Of a stretch of DNA of 52,315 nt, positions 8,339 through 18,786 are shown in pieces. The notes under the pieces are model-generated. The model saw only the letters and a program-made list of their open reading frames with translations. It was not told the DNA's origin and searched no databases. Made by a program: the position numbers and the translations under genes. Source of the stretch: Methylophilaceae bacterium. Its GTDB lineage: Bacteria > Pseudomonadota > Gammaproteobacteria > Burkholderiales > Methylophilaceae. The stretch covers positions 1-52,315 of the forward strand of contig CANFZA010000007.1 of the NCBI GenBank assembly GCA_947451235.1, in the 5' to 3' direction. Positions within the stretch are counted from its first letter, which is position 1. Every line of letters starts with the position of its first letter.

Positions 8339-9712
8339 ATGAAAATCGCGTTAAAAGACAAAAAAGTATTAGTGCTAGGCCTCGGTGAAACCGGGGTCTC
8401 AACCTTGCGTTGGTTACACACGCAAGGCGCACGCTTGTCTGTGGCCGACACACGCGCAACACCGCCTGGCATAGAGGTACTTAAAGCAGAGTTGCCAGAA
8501 GTAAAGATTTACACCGGAGCCTTTACTGCGGACATATTTATGGATGCCGACTTAATCGTGGCTAGCCCAGGCGTGCCATTAAGTACACCAGAAATTCAAG
8601 CAGCTATTAACCGCGGCATAAGTGTAGTTGGTGATGTAGAGTTGTTCGCGCAATATCGTCCAGCTAGCGCCAAAGTGATAGCGATTACTGGCGCTAACGG
8701 TAAAACCACCGTCACAACGTTAGTCGGCGAAATGTGCAAAGCGGCAGGCTTAAAAACCATCGTTGCCGGCAATATTGGTTTGGCAGTGTTAGATACTTTA
8801 AGTATGGAAACGCCTGATGTTTACGTGTTGGAATTGTCTAGCTTCCAACTAGAAACCACCAGTACACTGCAGATAGATGCCGCAACCATGTTAAATCTTT
8901 CTGAAGATCACATGGATAGATATAACAGCTTTCAAGATTACGCCATTGCCAAAGCGCGTATTTTTTACAATGCAAAGTTGCAAGTGCTTAACCGTGATGA
9001 TGCTTGGAGCATGATGATGGCACGGCCAAAATTGGCGCAAGTGACTTTTGGTTTGTCTGATGTTGGTGAAGAGAACGCTTACGGTCTTCAGCAAGTCGAT
9101 GGCGAAACGTGGTTATGCGATGGTCAGAAAGAACTGATTAATATCTCAGATCTGAAAATTGTTGGTCTGCATAATGCCGCAAACGCACTCGCAGCCGTGG
9201 CGCTGTGTCGCGCAATTGGTGTGGATTACGCGCCGATTATTCAAACACTTTATAACTTTAAAGGTTTGCCGCATCGTGTGGAATGGGTCGCTAATATTAA
9301 TGAGGTTGATTATTACGATGACTCAAAAGGCACCAATGTAGGCGCAACCTGTGCGGCTATTGCTGGTTTATACAAAGATGGTTTCCCGCAAAAAGTGGTG
9401 TTGATTGCAGGTGGCGAAGGTAAAGGTCAGGATTTTTCTCCATTAGCTGAAGCTATTAAAGAAAATACTCGTGCAGTTGTATTAATTGGCCGTGATGCAC
9501 CTTTAATTGAAGCGGCTTTGCTAAGTACTAACGTGCCTATATATCAGGCGTTAGATTTGCCAGAAGCCGTGAATATTGCTAAAAAATTAGCGCAAGCTGG
9601 CGATGCAGTGTTGCTTTCACCGGCCTGTGCCAGTTTTGATATGTTTAATAATTATGTACATCGTGCAGAAGTGTTCGTTAGCGCCGTGGCTCGCTTGCAG
9701 GAGGCCGCATGA
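8339..9712 (+). CDS. murD: UDP-MurNAc-L-alanine:D-glutamate ligase MurD
   Basis: Cytosolic Mur ligase that adds D-glutamate to UDP-MurNAc-L-Ala. The 457-aa protein has the N-terminal UDP-binding Rossmann motif ([12 protein letters not shown], about 10-21), the ATP site ITGANGKTT and the Mur central-domain motif LELSSFQLE. No Shine-Dalgarno sequence is visible before the ATG, because the spacer is the AT-rich 17-bp duplication; initiation may depend on transcript context or on ribosomes terminating at mraY. It ends in an ATGA overlap with ftsW. Confidence 0.97.
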   Translation: MKIALKDKKVLVLGLGETGVSTLRWLHTQGARLSVADTRATPPGIEVLKAELPEVKIYTGAFTADIFMDADLIVASPGVPLSTPEIQAAINRGISVVGDVELFAQYRPASAKVIAITGANGKTTVTTLVGEMCKAAGLKTIVAGNIGLAVLDTLSMETPDVYVLELSSFQLETTSTLQIDAATMLNLSEDHMDRYNSFQDYAIAKARIFYNAKLQVLNRDDAWSMMMARPKLAQVTFGLSDVGEENAYGLQQVDGETWLCDGQKELINISDLKIVGLHNAANALAAVALCRAIGVDYAPIIQTLYNFKGLPHRVEWVANINEVDYYDDSKGTNVGATCAAIAGLYKDGFPQKVVLIAGGEGKGQDFSPLAEAIKENTRAVVLIGRDAPLIEAALLSTNVPIYQALDLPEAVNIAKKLAQAGDAVLLSPACASFDMFNNYVHRAEVFVSAVARLQEAA

Positions 9713-10872
9713 TTACTAAAATGCTAAACCGCGATAGCATCAACTCGCCAACCTACGACCAAAGTTTGTTGTGGACGATATTATGCTTATTGGGCATAGG
9801 GCTAGTCATGGTCTATTCAGCTTCAATAGCCATTGCCGAAGCGGATAAAGGCGTGGGCCATAACAGCAGTTATTACTTAGTGCATCAAGCCATATTTATG
9901 GTGGTGGCGCTGGTTGCCTCATTTGTTGCGTTTAACGTGCCGATTGCCACATGGCAAAAAATGGCGCCCTTTTTGTTTCTGGTGGGATTAACTTTACTGG
10001 TATTGGTGCTAATTCCGGGTATAGGCCTTAAGGCTGGCGGTAGCCGTCGCTGGTTAAGATTATTTATCATTAACCCACAGCCTTCTGAATTTATGAAGTT
10101 ATTTGCTGCCATGTATGTGGCAGATTACACAGTGCGTAAAGCCGCTGTGATGGATAGCTTTAGAAAAGGCTTTTTACCCATGTTAGTGGTCATGCTGATG
10201 GTGGGTGGCTTGTTATTGCGCGAGCCAGATTTTGGTGCTTTTGCGGTGATCGCAGCCATTTCTATCTCTATTTTATGGCTAGGCGGTATTAACGGACGTA
10301 TTTTTGCCGGCTTACTGGTATTGCTAGTGGTTGGGTTTGTGTTCCTGATTTGGAGCTCACCTTATCGACTAGAACGCGTGATTGGATTTATGGATCCATG
10401 GGCTGATCCATACGGAAAGGGCTACCAACTTTCACATGCGCTTATTGCTTTTGGTCGCGGTGAATGGTTTGGCGTGGGTTTAGGCGCTAGTGTAGAAAAA
10501 TTACTATATTTACCAGAAGCGCACACTGATTTTTTATTAGCAGTAATCGCTGAAGAATTAGGATTTGTTGGCGTGCTAGCGGTAGTTGGCTTATTCGCGT
10601 GGATTGTGATTCGCTCATTCAGCATTGCCAAAGAAGCCATTGCTAATGAACGTTATTTTGCAGCTTTGCTTTCACAAGGCTTAGGCGTTTGGATGGGCGT
10701 ACAAGGCATTATTAATATGGGTGTAAACATGGGCCTGCTACCAACCAAAGGCCTGACTTTGCCTTTATTGTCATTTGGTGGCAGTGGCATTTTAGCTAAT
10801 TGTATTGCGATGGCTATTGTGCTCAGAATCGATTTTGAAAATCGACGTTTGCAAAAAGGTTTGCCATCATGA
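9709..10872 (+). CDS. ftsW: Peptidoglycan glycosyltransferase FtsW
   Basis: SEDS-family membrane glycosyltransferase that polymerises lipid II at the septum with FtsI. The 387 aa have about ten membrane helices. SEDS features include the GGSRRWL segment, the [25 protein letters not shown] stretch before the large periplasmic loop, and the C-terminal [17 protein letters not shown] motif. Four-base overlaps couple it to murD upstream and murG downstream. Confidence 0.96.
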   Translation: MITKMLNRDSINSPTYDQSLLWTILCLLGIGLVMVYSASIAIAEADKGVGHNSSYYLVHQAIFMVVALVASFVAFNVPIATWQKMAPFLFLVGLTLLVLVLIPGIGLKAGGSRRWLRLFIINPQPSEFMKLFAAMYVADYTVRKAAVMDSFRKGFLPMLVVMLMVGGLLLREPDFGAFAVIAAISISILWLGGINGRIFAGLLVLLVVGFVFLIWSSPYRLERVIGFMDPWADPYGKGYQLSHALIAFGRGEWFGVGLGASVEKLLYLPEAHTDFLLAVIAEELGFVGVLAVVGLFAWIVIRSFSIAKEAIANERYFAALLSQGLGVWMGVQGIINMGVNMGLLPTKGLTLPLLSFGGSGILANCIAMAIVLRIDFENRRLQKGLPS

Positions 10873-11933
10873 GTAAAACTTTAATGGTAATGGCTGGCGG
10901 TACAGGCGGACATGTTTATCCAGCAATGGCAGTGGCTGATTATCTCAAAGCAGAAGGCTGGAATATTGTTTGGCTATGCACAGAAGGTGGCATGGAAAAT
11001 CGCTTAATTGCCAATAAAGGTTACGAGAAAGCCATGATTACTATGCGTGGTGTGCGTGGCAAAGGTGTATTGGGCTGGTTATTGCTACCAGTTAAATTAA
11101 GCATTGCGCTGACGCAATCTTACAAAGCAATTGCTAAACATCAACCAAATTTAGTGTTGGGTATGGGTGGTTTTGCCGCGTTCCCAGGGGGATTAATGGC
11201 TAGTTTGTTACGCAAACCTTTGGTAATTCATGAGCAAAACTCAGTCGCCGGTTTAACGAATAAAACCTTAGCGCACTTTGCCACAAAAGTATTGGCTGCT
11301 TTTCCTGCGGCATTTGGCACTAAGGCCACTTTGGTGGGTAATCCTGTGCGCGACGATATCACACAAATATCTACACCAGAAACTAGATTAGCTACACGCA
11401 CTGGCCCGTTAAGATTACTAGTCGTCGGCGGTAGTTTAGGGGCGCAAGCCTTGAACGAAGTATTACCAAAAGCTTTAGCTGAAATGGCTACCGAAAATCG
11501 CCCGCAAGTGGTGCATCAAGCGGGCGAAAAGCATATTGCTAAATTGCAAGCCGCTTATCAGGCAAACCATGTTGAGGCGGATGCAAAAGCATTTATTAAT
11601 GATATGGCGGCCATGTATCGCTGGGCTGATATTGTGATTTGTCGTGCCGGTGCGCTCACCGTGGCAGAAGTTTCAGCCGCTGGTGTTGCCAGTGTATTAG
11701 TGCCTTTCCCCTACGCGGTAGACGATCATCAAACCACAAACGCGCATTATTTATCAGAAGCTGGTGCGGCGATATTGATGCCACAAGGTGAATTTACCGT
11801 AGCAAAAGTGGTGGCGTTATTACAAGGTTTAAGCCGCGAACAATGCTTAAGCATGGCCAATAAAGCGCGCACATTAGGCAAACCGCAAGCCACTGCCGAT
11901 GTTGCGAATATCTGTAAGGAGTTAGCCGCATGA
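10869..11933 (+). CDS. murG: UDP-GlcNAc:lipid I N-acetylglucosaminyltransferase MurG
   Basis: Peripheral inner-membrane GT-B transferase that converts lipid I to lipid II. The 354-aa product has the N-terminal glycine-rich [10 protein letters not shown] loop (about 10-19), the [12 protein letters not shown] motif, the second glycine-rich loop [12 protein letters not shown] and the donor-site motif [21 protein letters not shown] split over the C-domain. The ATGA overlap with ftsW supports this start. The stop overlaps murC in the same way. Confidence 0.97.
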   Translation: MSKTLMVMAGGTGGHVYPAMAVADYLKAEGWNIVWLCTEGGMENRLIANKGYEKAMITMRGVRGKGVLGWLLLPVKLSIALTQSYKAIAKHQPNLVLGMGGFAAFPGGLMASLLRKPLVIHEQNSVAGLTNKTLAHFATKVLAAFPAAFGTKATLVGNPVRDDITQISTPETRLATRTGPLRLLVVGGSLGAQALNEVLPKALAEMATENRPQVVHQAGEKHIAKLQAAYQANHVEADAKAFINDMAAMYRWADIVICRAGALTVAEVSAAGVASVLVPFPYAVDDHQTTNAHYLSEAGAAILMPQGEFTVAKVVALLQGLSREQCLSMANKARTLGKPQATADVANICKELAA

Positions 11934-13369
11934 AACATAAAGTAAAAAATATACATTTTATCGGCATCGGCGGTTCCGGCATGAGCGGCATTGCTGAGGT
12001 GCTCATTAACTTAGATTTCACCGTTAGCGGTTCTGATTTAGCCGTGAATGCAACCACTCAGCGCTTAATTGATTTTGGCGCAACGGTTTACCAAGGCCAT
12101 GCGGCAGAAAACTTGGGCAATGCTGATGTGGTGGTGGTTTCAAGCGCGGTTAATGAAGAAAACCCAGAAGTGAAAGCTGCTAGAGCGAAAAAGATTCCTG
12201 TTGTGCCACGTGCCTTAATGTTGGCCGAATTAATGCGTTTCAGGCAAGGTATTGCTGTAGCCGGCACCCACGGCAAAACAACTACAACTAGCTTAATCGC
12301 CAGTATTTTGGCCGAAGCCGGCATGGATCCAACCTTTGTGATTGGCGGCAAGTTAGAAGCGGCTAATGCCAACGCCAAATTAGGTACGGGTGAATATATT
12401 GTGGCTGAGGCAGATGAATCTGATGCTTCATTCCTACATTTAACGCCGGTGATGGCAGTGGTCACTAATATTGACCAAGATCACATGGATACTTATGAGC
12501 ATAGCTTTGACAAACTTAAAAGCGCGTTCGTAGAATTTTTACAGCAATTGCCGTTTTGGGGCATGGCGGTGGTGTGTTTAGACGATGCCAATATTCGTGA
12601 AATTCTACCGCGCGTAACTAAGCCAGTCATGACTTATGGCTTTAGTGAAGAGGCTAAAGTTAGGGCGATTAACGTACGCGCTGACGACGGTAAAATGCAT
12701 TTTACTGTTCAGATAATCAATGGTGTTAAACATGAATTTGATGTCACGTTAAATCTGCCAGGTAATCATTATGTGTTGAATGCACTAGCCGCAATAGCCA
12801 TTGCCAGCGAGCTTAATGTGCCAGATGCAGCAATTATAAAAGCCTTGAAAGAATTCAAAGGTGTAGGTCGCCGTTTTGAGCGTTATGGTGAAATTGAGGC
12901 CAGAGCTATTAATGGTAACGAGGCTGGTACCTTTACCTTGATTGATGATTACGGTCATCACCCGGTTGAAATGCAAGCGGTAATTGCTGCAGCACGTGCG
13001 GCATTCCCTAATCGTCGCTTGGTGATGGCGTTTCAGCCACACCGTTACACCCGCACGCGTGATTGTTTTGAAGATTTTGTGCGTGTGTTATCCAGCGCCG
13101 ATGCTGTGTTGCTCACGGAAGTTTATTCAGCTGGCGAAGCGCCAATTATTGCGGCAGATACGCGTTCTCTCATTCGTTCGATTCGCGTGGCTGGTAAGGT
13201 TGAACCATTATTTGTAGAAAATACTGATGTGATGCCTGAAGCCATTATGAATATGGCGCGTGCCAATGATGTGGTCATTGTGATGGGCGCGGGCTCTATT
13301 GGCCACGTAGCAGAAAAAACAAAAGTACTTGCTAAACAATCTTCAATAAATGTTGAGTCGCAAAAGTAA
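11930..13369 (+). CDS. murC: UDP-N-acetylmuramate:L-alanine ligase MurC
   Basis: First Mur ligase, adding L-alanine to UDP-MurNAc in the cytosol. The N-terminal UDP-binding motif [17 protein letters not shown] (about 9-25), the ATP site AGTHGKTTT and the C-terminal FQPHRYTRT motif are all typical of MurC. The 479 aa falls in the normal range. It overlaps murG by four bases and murB by one base (TAATG). No irregularities. Confidence 0.97.
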   Translation: MKHKVKNIHFIGIGGSGMSGIAEVLINLDFTVSGSDLAVNATTQRLIDFGATVYQGHAAENLGNADVVVVSSAVNEENPEVKAARAKKIPVVPRALMLAELMRFRQGIAVAGTHGKTTTTSLIASILAEAGMDPTFVIGGKLEAANANAKLGTGEYIVAEADESDASFLHLTPVMAVVTNIDQDHMDTYEHSFDKLKSAFVEFLQQLPFWGMAVVCLDDANIREILPRVTKPVMTYGFSEEAKVRAINVRADDGKMHFTVQIINGVKHEFDVTLNLPGNHYVLNALAAIAIASELNVPDAAIIKALKEFKGVGRRFERYGEIEARAINGNEAGTFTLIDDYGHHPVEMQAVIAAARAAFPNRRLVMAFQPHRYTRTRDCFEDFVRVLSSADAVLLTEVYSAGEAPIIAADTRSLIRSIRVAGKVEPLFVENTDVMPEAIMNMARANDVVIVMGAGSIGHVAEKTKVLAKQSSINVESQK

Positions 13370-14265
13370 TGAATAAAGTAATACATCCGTTCGCAGGCAA
13401 ATTGCTCCTAAACGAGCCACTAGCACGCTATACCAGTTGGCGTGTGGGTGGCGCGGCAGATCAGCTTTATATTCCTGCCGGTTTGGATGATTTAAGACTA
13501 TTTTTACAAAGTTTAGATGTAGCGCAGCCTATTTATTTTCTTGGCTTAGGTTCTAATTTATTAATCCGCGATGGTGGTGTTCGCGGCACCGTGGTATTGA
13601 TGCATAACGTATTAAACGAGCTGAAAATGGATTGTGATTTAGTCTACGTGGAAGCCGGCGTAACCTGCGGAAAATTGGCGAAATTTACCGCCAAAGAGGC
13701 TAAGCAAGGCGGCGAATTCTTTGCCGGCATTCCTGGCACATTAGGTGGTGCGCTTGCCATGAACGCAGGTTGTTACGGTGCAGAAACGTGGAATGTGGTG
13801 CGCCGCGTAACGACGATTAATCGGCGCGGCGAGTTGCATACACGCGATGCTTCTGAGTTTATTGCTAGCTATCGCCATGTGGATATGCCGGTGGCGGATG
13901 AATGGTTTGTTGGTGCTTGGTTAGCTTTAAAAGCAGGCGATGCGCATGAGTCGGCACAAAAGATTAAAGATTTGTTGGCGCAGCGTTTAGCTTCTCAGCC
14001 ACTTAATTTACCTAGCGCGGGATCTACCTTTAGAAACCCACCCGGTGATTATGCGGCAAGATTGCTTGAAGCTAGCGGCTTAAAAGGCTACATCATTGGT
14101 GGTGCACAAGTGTCTGAAAAGCATGCCAACTTCATTGTGAATGTAGGTGGAGCAAATGCCTTAGACATTGAATTGTTGATTAAACACATGCGCGAAACCG
14201 TGTTGAATCAACACGGTGTTGCCTTACAGCAAGAAGTAAAAGTAATCGGGGAATATGAGCTGTGA
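13369..14265 (+). CDS. murB: UDP-N-acetylenolpyruvoylglucosamine reductase MurB
   Basis: FAD-dependent, NADPH-using reductase that makes UDP-MurNAc. The 298-aa product is a short type (E. coli MurB is longer). Typical motifs are [14 protein letters not shown], the FAD-binding [34 protein letters not shown], and [11 protein letters not shown], which contains the catalytic serine. It is coupled to murC by a one-base overlap and to ddlB by TGATG. Confidence 0.96.
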   Translation: MNKVIHPFAGKLLLNEPLARYTSWRVGGAADQLYIPAGLDDLRLFLQSLDVAQPIYFLGLGSNLLIRDGGVRGTVVLMHNVLNELKMDCDLVYVEAGVTCGKLAKFTAKEAKQGGEFFAGIPGTLGGALAMNAGCYGAETWNVVRRVTTINRRGELHTRDASEFIASYRHVDMPVADEWFVGAWLALKAGDAHESAQKIKDLLAQRLASQPLNLPSAGSTFRNPPGDYAARLLEASGLKGYIIGGAQVSEKHANFIVNVGGANALDIELLIKHMRETVLNQHGVALQQEVKVIGEYEL

Positions 14266-15224
14266 TGAGTCTTGATGAAACAACGGTTAAGAATATTGAT
14301 ATGAATAAAAAATTCGGAAAAGTTGCTGTATTGCTTGGTGGAAAATCAGGCGAGCGTGAAGTGTCGCTTAAAAGTGGCGCTGCGGTGTTGGCTGCCTTGC
14401 AAGCGCAAGGCATTGATGCCCACGGTTTTGACCCACGTGACAAACCGCTACATGATTTAGAAAGCTTTGACCGTGTATTCATTAACTTACACGGTCGATT
14501 TGGCGAAGATGGTTGCATACAAGGCGCACTTGAAATGCTGCATATTCCATACACCGGCAGTGGTGTGATGGCCTCTGCTATTGGCATGGATAAATGGCGT
14601 ACAAAATTATTATGGCGTGCAACCAATGTCGTTACGCCAGATTTTGAATTGGTTGCCGCCAATAGTGACTTTGCAGCCATTGAAGCAAAATTAGGCTTAC
14701 CTTTATTTGTAAAACCTGCCAATGAAGGCTCAAGTATAGGCATTAGCAAAGTCAAACAATCTGGCGGATTAGAAGCCGCTTACAAGATAGCCGCCGAAGC
14801 TGATCCCTTAGTAATTGCAGAAAAGTTTGTAGATGGCGGCGAATATACCGTAGGCATTATTGGTGATGGCCAAGGTGATTTTATGGCCTTACCCATTATC
14901 CGTATTGTGCCAAAAAATGAGTTTTATGACTTTGAAGCGAAATATTTACGCAATGATACTGAGTACTTATGCCCATGCGGTTTAAGTGCAGAAAAAGAAG
15001 CACAGATTCAGCAAGAAGCGTTGTTAGCATTTAGGGCTATTGGCTGCAGAGGTTGGGGACGCGTGGACTTTTTGATGGATAGCGCAGGTCATCATTACTT
15101 TTTAGAAATTAATACTAGCCCAGGTATGACGGATCATAGCTTGGTGCCTATGGCAGCCAAAGCGGCAGGTATCAGTTTTGAAGCGTTAGTTTTACGAATT
15201 TTGGAGCTAGCTGATGTGGGATAA
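14265..15224 (+). CDS. ddlB: D-alanine:D-alanine ligase DdlB
   Basis: ATP-grasp ligase that makes the D-Ala-D-Ala dipeptide used by MurF. Motifs include [16 protein letters not shown], the [12 protein letters not shown] loop, [30 protein letters not shown] and the metal site [12 protein letters not shown]. Three in-frame starts are possible: GTG 14262, ATG 14265 and ATG 14301. The ATG at 14265 forms a TGATG overlap with the murB stop and has GGGGA at 14248-14252, giving 319 aa. The 14301 start would remove an unconserved 12-residue leader and cannot be excluded. Confidence 0.95.
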   Translation: MSLDETTVKNIDMNKKFGKVAVLLGGKSGEREVSLKSGAAVLAALQAQGIDAHGFDPRDKPLHDLESFDRVFINLHGRFGEDGCIQGALEMLHIPYTGSGVMASAIGMDKWRTKLLWRATNVVTPDFELVAANSDFAAIEAKLGLPLFVKPANEGSSIGISKVKQSGGLEAAYKIAAEADPLVIAEKFVDGGEYTVGIIGDGQGDFMALPIIRIVPKNEFYDFEAKYLRNDTEYLCPCGLSAEKEAQIQQEALLAFRAIGCRGWGRVDFLMDSAGHHYFLEINTSPGMTDHSLVPMAAKAAGISFEALVLRILELADVG

Positions 15225-16077
15225 ACCTACATTACTTAATTGGATCGCCAACCTCTTGTTTGCCTTGAGTGTGGTGGTGATGTTATATGCGGCTTTATAT
15301 GCCGTGGTGCATCTGCCGATATTCCCTTTGCGCGAAGTGAAGGTGGATGGCCAGTTGAGTCATGTGAGCCGCGAACAGATTAAGTTGATTGTAGATAAAC
15401 ACCTTAAAGGTAATTTTTTCACGCTAGATTTAATTAAAGCACGCGATGCTTTCGAAAAATTACCTTGGGCGCGCAAAGTGAGCCTACGTCGCCGCTGGCC
15501 AGATAGATTAGAAGTAATGATAGAAGAGCATCAAGAGTTGGCAAGGTGGGGCAGTATTGCTTTGGTCGATACGCATGGCGAATTGTTCCATGCGGCGTCA
15601 GGCAGTGATTTGCCTGTGTTTTATGGCCCAGGCGATGGTGTTATTGAAATTGCCTCGCAATACGGAGAGTTTAATAAAACTTTAAAACGGGCTAATTTAG
15701 AAATTGCTAACTTAACACTTACGCCAAGACGTGCATGGCAAGTGACCACAAGAAATGGCATGGTCATTGAGTTAGGCCGCGTGGAAATGCAGGCAAGATT
15801 AGATAAATTTGCAAGTGTATATAGCACGACGATAGCAGGGTTGAACAAGAAAATTGCTTATGCAGATTTACGCTATCCAAACGGATTTGCAGTACGTAGA
15901 CCTGTAGAGGCGAATAAGAAAAGTGATGTTGAACCTAAAAATACAACGACTAGTAATGTGAAAGCCAGCGATGCCAAACCTAGCGTAATTAAACCTAGTG
16001 TAGCTAAACCTAGCGAAATTAAACCTAGTGCAGTTAAACCTAGCGCCATTAAAAAAACAGACATAAACCGTGCGTAA
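15214..16077 (+). CDS. ftsQ: Cell division protein FtsQ with a repetitive C-terminal tail
   Basis: Bitopic divisome protein that binds FtsL-FtsB and FtsK in the periplasm. The 287 aa contain an N-terminal membrane helix (about 9-30), the POTRA domain ([20 protein letters not shown] onward, about 36-105) and the FtsQ/DivIB beta domain, which normally ends near the motif [10 protein letters not shown] (about 218-227). About 60 further residues follow. They end in tandem KPS-type pentapeptides (about 250-279) and are predicted to be disordered, cationic and periplasmic. The start overlaps the ddlB stop by 11 bp. ftsA follows after 19 bp. Confidence 0.93.
   Translation: MWDKPTLLNWIANLLFALSVVVMLYAALYAVVHLPIFPLREVKVDGQLSHVSREQIKLIVDKHLKGNFFTLDLIKARDAFEKLPWARKVSLRRRWPDRLEVMIEEHQELARWGSIALVDTHGELFHAASGSDLPVFYGPGDGVIEIASQYGEFNKTLKRANLEIANLTLTPRRAWQVTTRNGMVIELGRVEMQARLDKFASVYSTTIAGLNKKIAYADLRYPNGFAVRRPVEANKKSDVEPKNTTTSNVKASDAKPSVIKPSVAKPSEIKPSAVKPSAIKKTDINRA
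15961..16050 (+). repeat. 15-bp in-frame tandem repeats in ftsQ (KPSxx units)
   Basis: Five consecutive 15-bp units of the form AAACCTAGYGNNRYT-like sequence occupy 15976-15990, 15991-16005, 16006-16020, 16021-16035 and 16036-16050. A degenerate sixth unit precedes them (15961-15975). Each keeps the reading frame and encodes K-P-S plus two variable residues. Units alternate AGC and AGT at the serine codon, suggesting duplication of a 30-bp pair. Confidence 0.9.
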
Positions 16078-16096
16078 AACACGGAGGGAGTAAGAG

Positions 16097-17335
16097 ATGA
16101 GTAGAGTAAAAGAAGATAAGAACTTAATCGTAGGCCTAGATATCGGCACCTCAAAAATTGTGGCTATCGTTGCCGAACTGCAGCCAGAAGGCACGGTAAA
16201 AGTGATTGGGCTTGGTCAGCATATTTCACGCGGATTAAAAAAAGGCGTAGTGGTTAATATTGAATCAACCATGCAATCTATACAGCGTGCGCTGGAAGAA
16301 GCTGAGTTGATGGCAGATTGCAAAATTAACAATGTCTTTACTGGCATTGCTGGTAGCCATATTAAGAGTTTGAACTCGCATGGCATGGTTAAGATTAAAG
16401 ATGCTGAAGTGTCACAAATGGATGTAGACCGCGTGATAGAAACAGCACGTGCGATTGCCTTGCCAGCGGATCAGCAAATTTTGCATATCCTGACGCAAGA
16501 ATTTATTATCGACGGCCAAGAAGATGTACGCGAACCTTTAGGCATGAGCGGCATGAAGCTTGAGGTGAAAGTGCATATTGTGACCGGCGCCGTAGCTGCA
16601 GCACAAAATATTGTGAAATGCATCAAGCGTTGCGGTATCGAAGTCAGTGATTTAATTCTTCAACCTTTGGCCTCTAGCCTTGCAGTGCTAACTGAAGACG
16701 AAAAAGAGTTAGGCGTTTGTTTGGTTGATATCGGTGGCGGAACCACAGATATCGCAGTGTTTAAACAAGGCGCGATTCGCCATACGGCCGTAGTGCCTAT
16801 TGCTGGTGATCAAATGACTAATGATGTAGCCGTGGCTTTCCGTACGCCTACGCAATCTGCAGAAGATATCAAAATTAAACATGGTTGTGCATTACGCCAA
16901 TTAGCCGACCCGCGTGAAGTTGTAGAAGTGCCGGGCGTTGATGGCCGTGAGCCACGTCAGCTTTCAGTACAAACATTAGCTGAGGTATTAGAGCCACGCG
17001 TAGTTGAATTATACGAAATGGTTTTAAATGAATTACGCCGTAGCGGTATGGAAGACATGATCGCTTCTGGCATCGTGATTACGGGCGGTTCAGCGATGAT
17101 GCGCGGCATGGTGGAGTTAGGCGAAGAGATATTCCACATGCCAGTGCGTATGGGTTTGCCTCGTTACGTTGGTGGTTTATCAGAAGTTGTCAGCAATCCA
17201 CGCTATGCCACAGGCGTAGGCTTGGTGTTAATGGGCAAGAATCAGTTAGAAAGACATTTGATCGGGCAGATGGAAGTGAATTCATTTGCACGCTTGCTGG
17301 AAAAAATGAAAAGTTGGTTTCAAGGTAATTTTTAA
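16097..17335 (+). CDS. ftsA: Cell division protein FtsA
   Basis: Actin-fold ATPase that ties FtsZ to the inner membrane. The 412-aa product has the first phosphate motif (NLIVGLDIGTSKIVAIV, about 9-25), the SHS2 1C domain (about 85-165), the second phosphate motif VDIGGGTTDIAVF and the adenosine motif IVITGGSAMMRG. An amphipathic C-terminal helix (ARLLEKMKSWFQGNF) ends the protein and should insert into the membrane. The ATG has a strong GGAGGG ribosome site with an 8-bp spacer. Confidence 0.97.
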   Translation: MSRVKEDKNLIVGLDIGTSKIVAIVAELQPEGTVKVIGLGQHISRGLKKGVVVNIESTMQSIQRALEEAELMADCKINNVFTGIAGSHIKSLNSHGMVKIKDAEVSQMDVDRVIETARAIALPADQQILHILTQEFIIDGQEDVREPLGMSGMKLEVKVHIVTGAVAAAQNIVKCIKRCGIEVSDLILQPLASSLAVLTEDEKELGVCLVDIGGGTTDIAVFKQGAIRHTAVVPIAGDQMTNDVAVAFRTPTQSAEDIKIKHGCALRQLADPREVVEVPGVDGREPRQLSVQTLAEVLEPRVVELYEMVLNELRRSGMEDMIASGIVITGGSAMMRGMVELGEEIFHMPVRMGLPRYVGGLSEVVSNPRYATGVGLVLMGKNQLERHLIGQMEVNSFARLLEKMKSWFQGNF

Positions 17336-17352
17336 AAAAAGTTTTTTTAAAA
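17330..17352. repeat. A/T-only perfect palindrome at the ftsA stop codon
   Basis: Eleven-base arms TTTTAAAAAAA (17330-17340) and TTTTTTTAAAA (17342-17352) flank a single G. The ftsA stop codon (17333-17335) is inside the left arm. The structure lies in the 104-bp ftsA-ftsZ spacer. It might weakly attenuate read-through, act as an UP-like or curved element for a local ftsZ promoter, or be neutral; a pure A-T stem this tight is thermodynamically poor. Confidence 0.6.
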
Positions 17353-17439
17353 GAATCTTGGTAGAAGTTAAGTGTAAGGCAGAGGTAGTAAGCAGTTCAG
17401 GCAGAAGTAAATTAGCAAATTAAAAAGAGGAGACACAAA

Positions 17440-18618
17440 ATGTTTGAAATTATGGAAAAAAGTTCTCAAGAAGCCGTCATTAAAGTCATTGGCGTTGGTG
17501 GTTGTGGTGGTAATGCCGTGGCGCACATGATAGAAAAAAATGTAGGCGGCGTTGAGTTTATTTGCGCGAATACTGATATGCAAGCTTTGAAAAAAAGTCA
17601 GGCTAAAACAGTATTGCAAATTGGTGAGGCTATGACTAGAGGTTTAGGCGCAGGCGCTAGACCGGAAGTAGGCCGCGAAGCTGCACTGGAAGACCGCGAT
17701 GCGATTGCTGAGCTAATTGAAGGCGCTGATATGTTGTTCATCACTGCTGGTATGGGTGGTGGTACAGGTACAGGCGCAGCACCAGTGATTGCACAAATTG
17801 CAAAAGAAATGGGAATTTTAACGGTTGCCGTGGTGACTAAACCTTTCTCATTTGAAGGTAAGCGTACTAAAGTTGCATCAGATGGCCTTGAAGAGTTATC
17901 TAAATATGTAGATTCACTTATCGTCATTCCTAACGAAAAGTTAATGGAAGTTTTAGGCGAAGACGTACCATTTTTAGAGGCATTCAGAGCGGCTAACGAT
18001 GTATTGCACAATGCGGTTTCAGGCATTGCCGAAATCATCAATTGCGCGGGTACTGTAAACGTCGACTTTGCCGATGTACGCACAGTAATGAGCGAAATGG
18101 GCATGGCGATGATGGGTTCAGCACTTGCAACAGGTCCTGATCGCGCACGTATCGCTGCAGAGCAAGCCGTAGCAAGCCCATTGCTAGAAGATGTCAACCT
18201 AGCAAATGCACGTGGCGTTTTAGTTAATATTACGACTTCTAGCTCTTTCAAAATGAAAGAATACTATGACGTGATGAATACGATTAAAGCTTTCACCGCA
18301 GATGATGCAACCGTGATTGTTGGTAACGTGTTCGACGAATCTATGGGTGATGGTTTACGTGTCACAATGGTTGCGACTGGTTTAACTGGCGCACAACGCC
18401 GTCAACAAAAACCTGAGCTACGTGTGATGCCGCAAGAAGTATTGCGTACTGGAACCAATAATCAGCCTGTTTATATGGGTAGCAGCAGTAATATGATGGA
18501 TGACGAAGGCCCTGCAGTATTTAATTCAAATAGCCGCCGTGCACAAGTAGATGCGATGAAAGTTGCTGGTGTTGATGAGTATGATATTCCTGCATTTTTA
18601 CGTAAACAAGCGGATTAA
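17440..18618 (+). CDS. ftsZ: Cell division GTPase FtsZ
   Basis: Tubulin homologue that polymerises into the Z-ring. The 392-aa product has the N-terminal VIGVGGCGGNAV motif, the tubulin signature GGGTGTGAAP (about 107-116), the T7 synergy region around NVDFADV, and a spacer linker from about 320. It ends with the conserved C-terminal peptide DEYDIPAFLRKQAD, which binds FtsA and, in enterobacteria, SlmA; slmA is encoded at 26869-27432. The start has a strong AGAGGAG ribosome site. The 104-bp leader suggests a separate promoter or processing site. Confidence 0.98.
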   Translation: MFEIMEKSSQEAVIKVIGVGGCGGNAVAHMIEKNVGGVEFICANTDMQALKKSQAKTVLQIGEAMTRGLGAGARPEVGREAALEDRDAIAELIEGADMLFITAGMGGGTGTGAAPVIAQIAKEMGILTVAVVTKPFSFEGKRTKVASDGLEELSKYVDSLIVIPNEKLMEVLGEDVPFLEAFRAANDVLHNAVSGIAEIINCAGTVNVDFADVRTVMSEMGMAMMGSALATGPDRARIAAEQAVASPLLEDVNLANARGVLVNITTSSSFKMKEYYDVMNTIKAFTADDATVIVGNVFDESMGDGLRVTMVATGLTGAQRRQQKPELRVMPQEVLRTGTNNQPVYMGSSSNMMDDEGPAVFNSNSRRAQVDAMKVAGVDEYDIPAFLRKQAD

Positions 18619-18669
18619 TCAGCTAGTTTATGGCATAAAGCTGGTTTACAGATTCACTGACTTGTAGCG

Positions 18670-18699
18670 TTACTTGCATTAAGTGAAATATGTTATTAT
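18670..18699 (+). promoter_or_regulatory. Candidate lpxC promoter
   Basis: TTACTT (18670-18675), an 18-bp spacer and TATTAT (18694-18699) lie in the 168-bp ftsZ-lpxC spacer about 88 bp before lpxC. The match is reasonable for sigma70 but the sequence is AT-rich, so chance matches are likely. Confidence 0.35.
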
Positions 18700-18786
18700 T
18701 TACTTGAATAATAAGGTAAATAAGCCGGATAAGTGTCAGTAAAAAAGCTGATTATCAGGTTTTAATTAAGGGATTTAGAACGATTG

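Noticed and set aside
15868-16194. Leftward open frames over the ftsQ tail and ftsA start
   Set aside because: They only read the complement of the 15-bp repeats, giving monotonous peptides; no ribosome site or domain.
17598-18251. Leftward 217-codon open frame opposite ftsZ
   Set aside because: Same shadow effect; the ftsZ frame is unquestionable and the reverse product has no domain.
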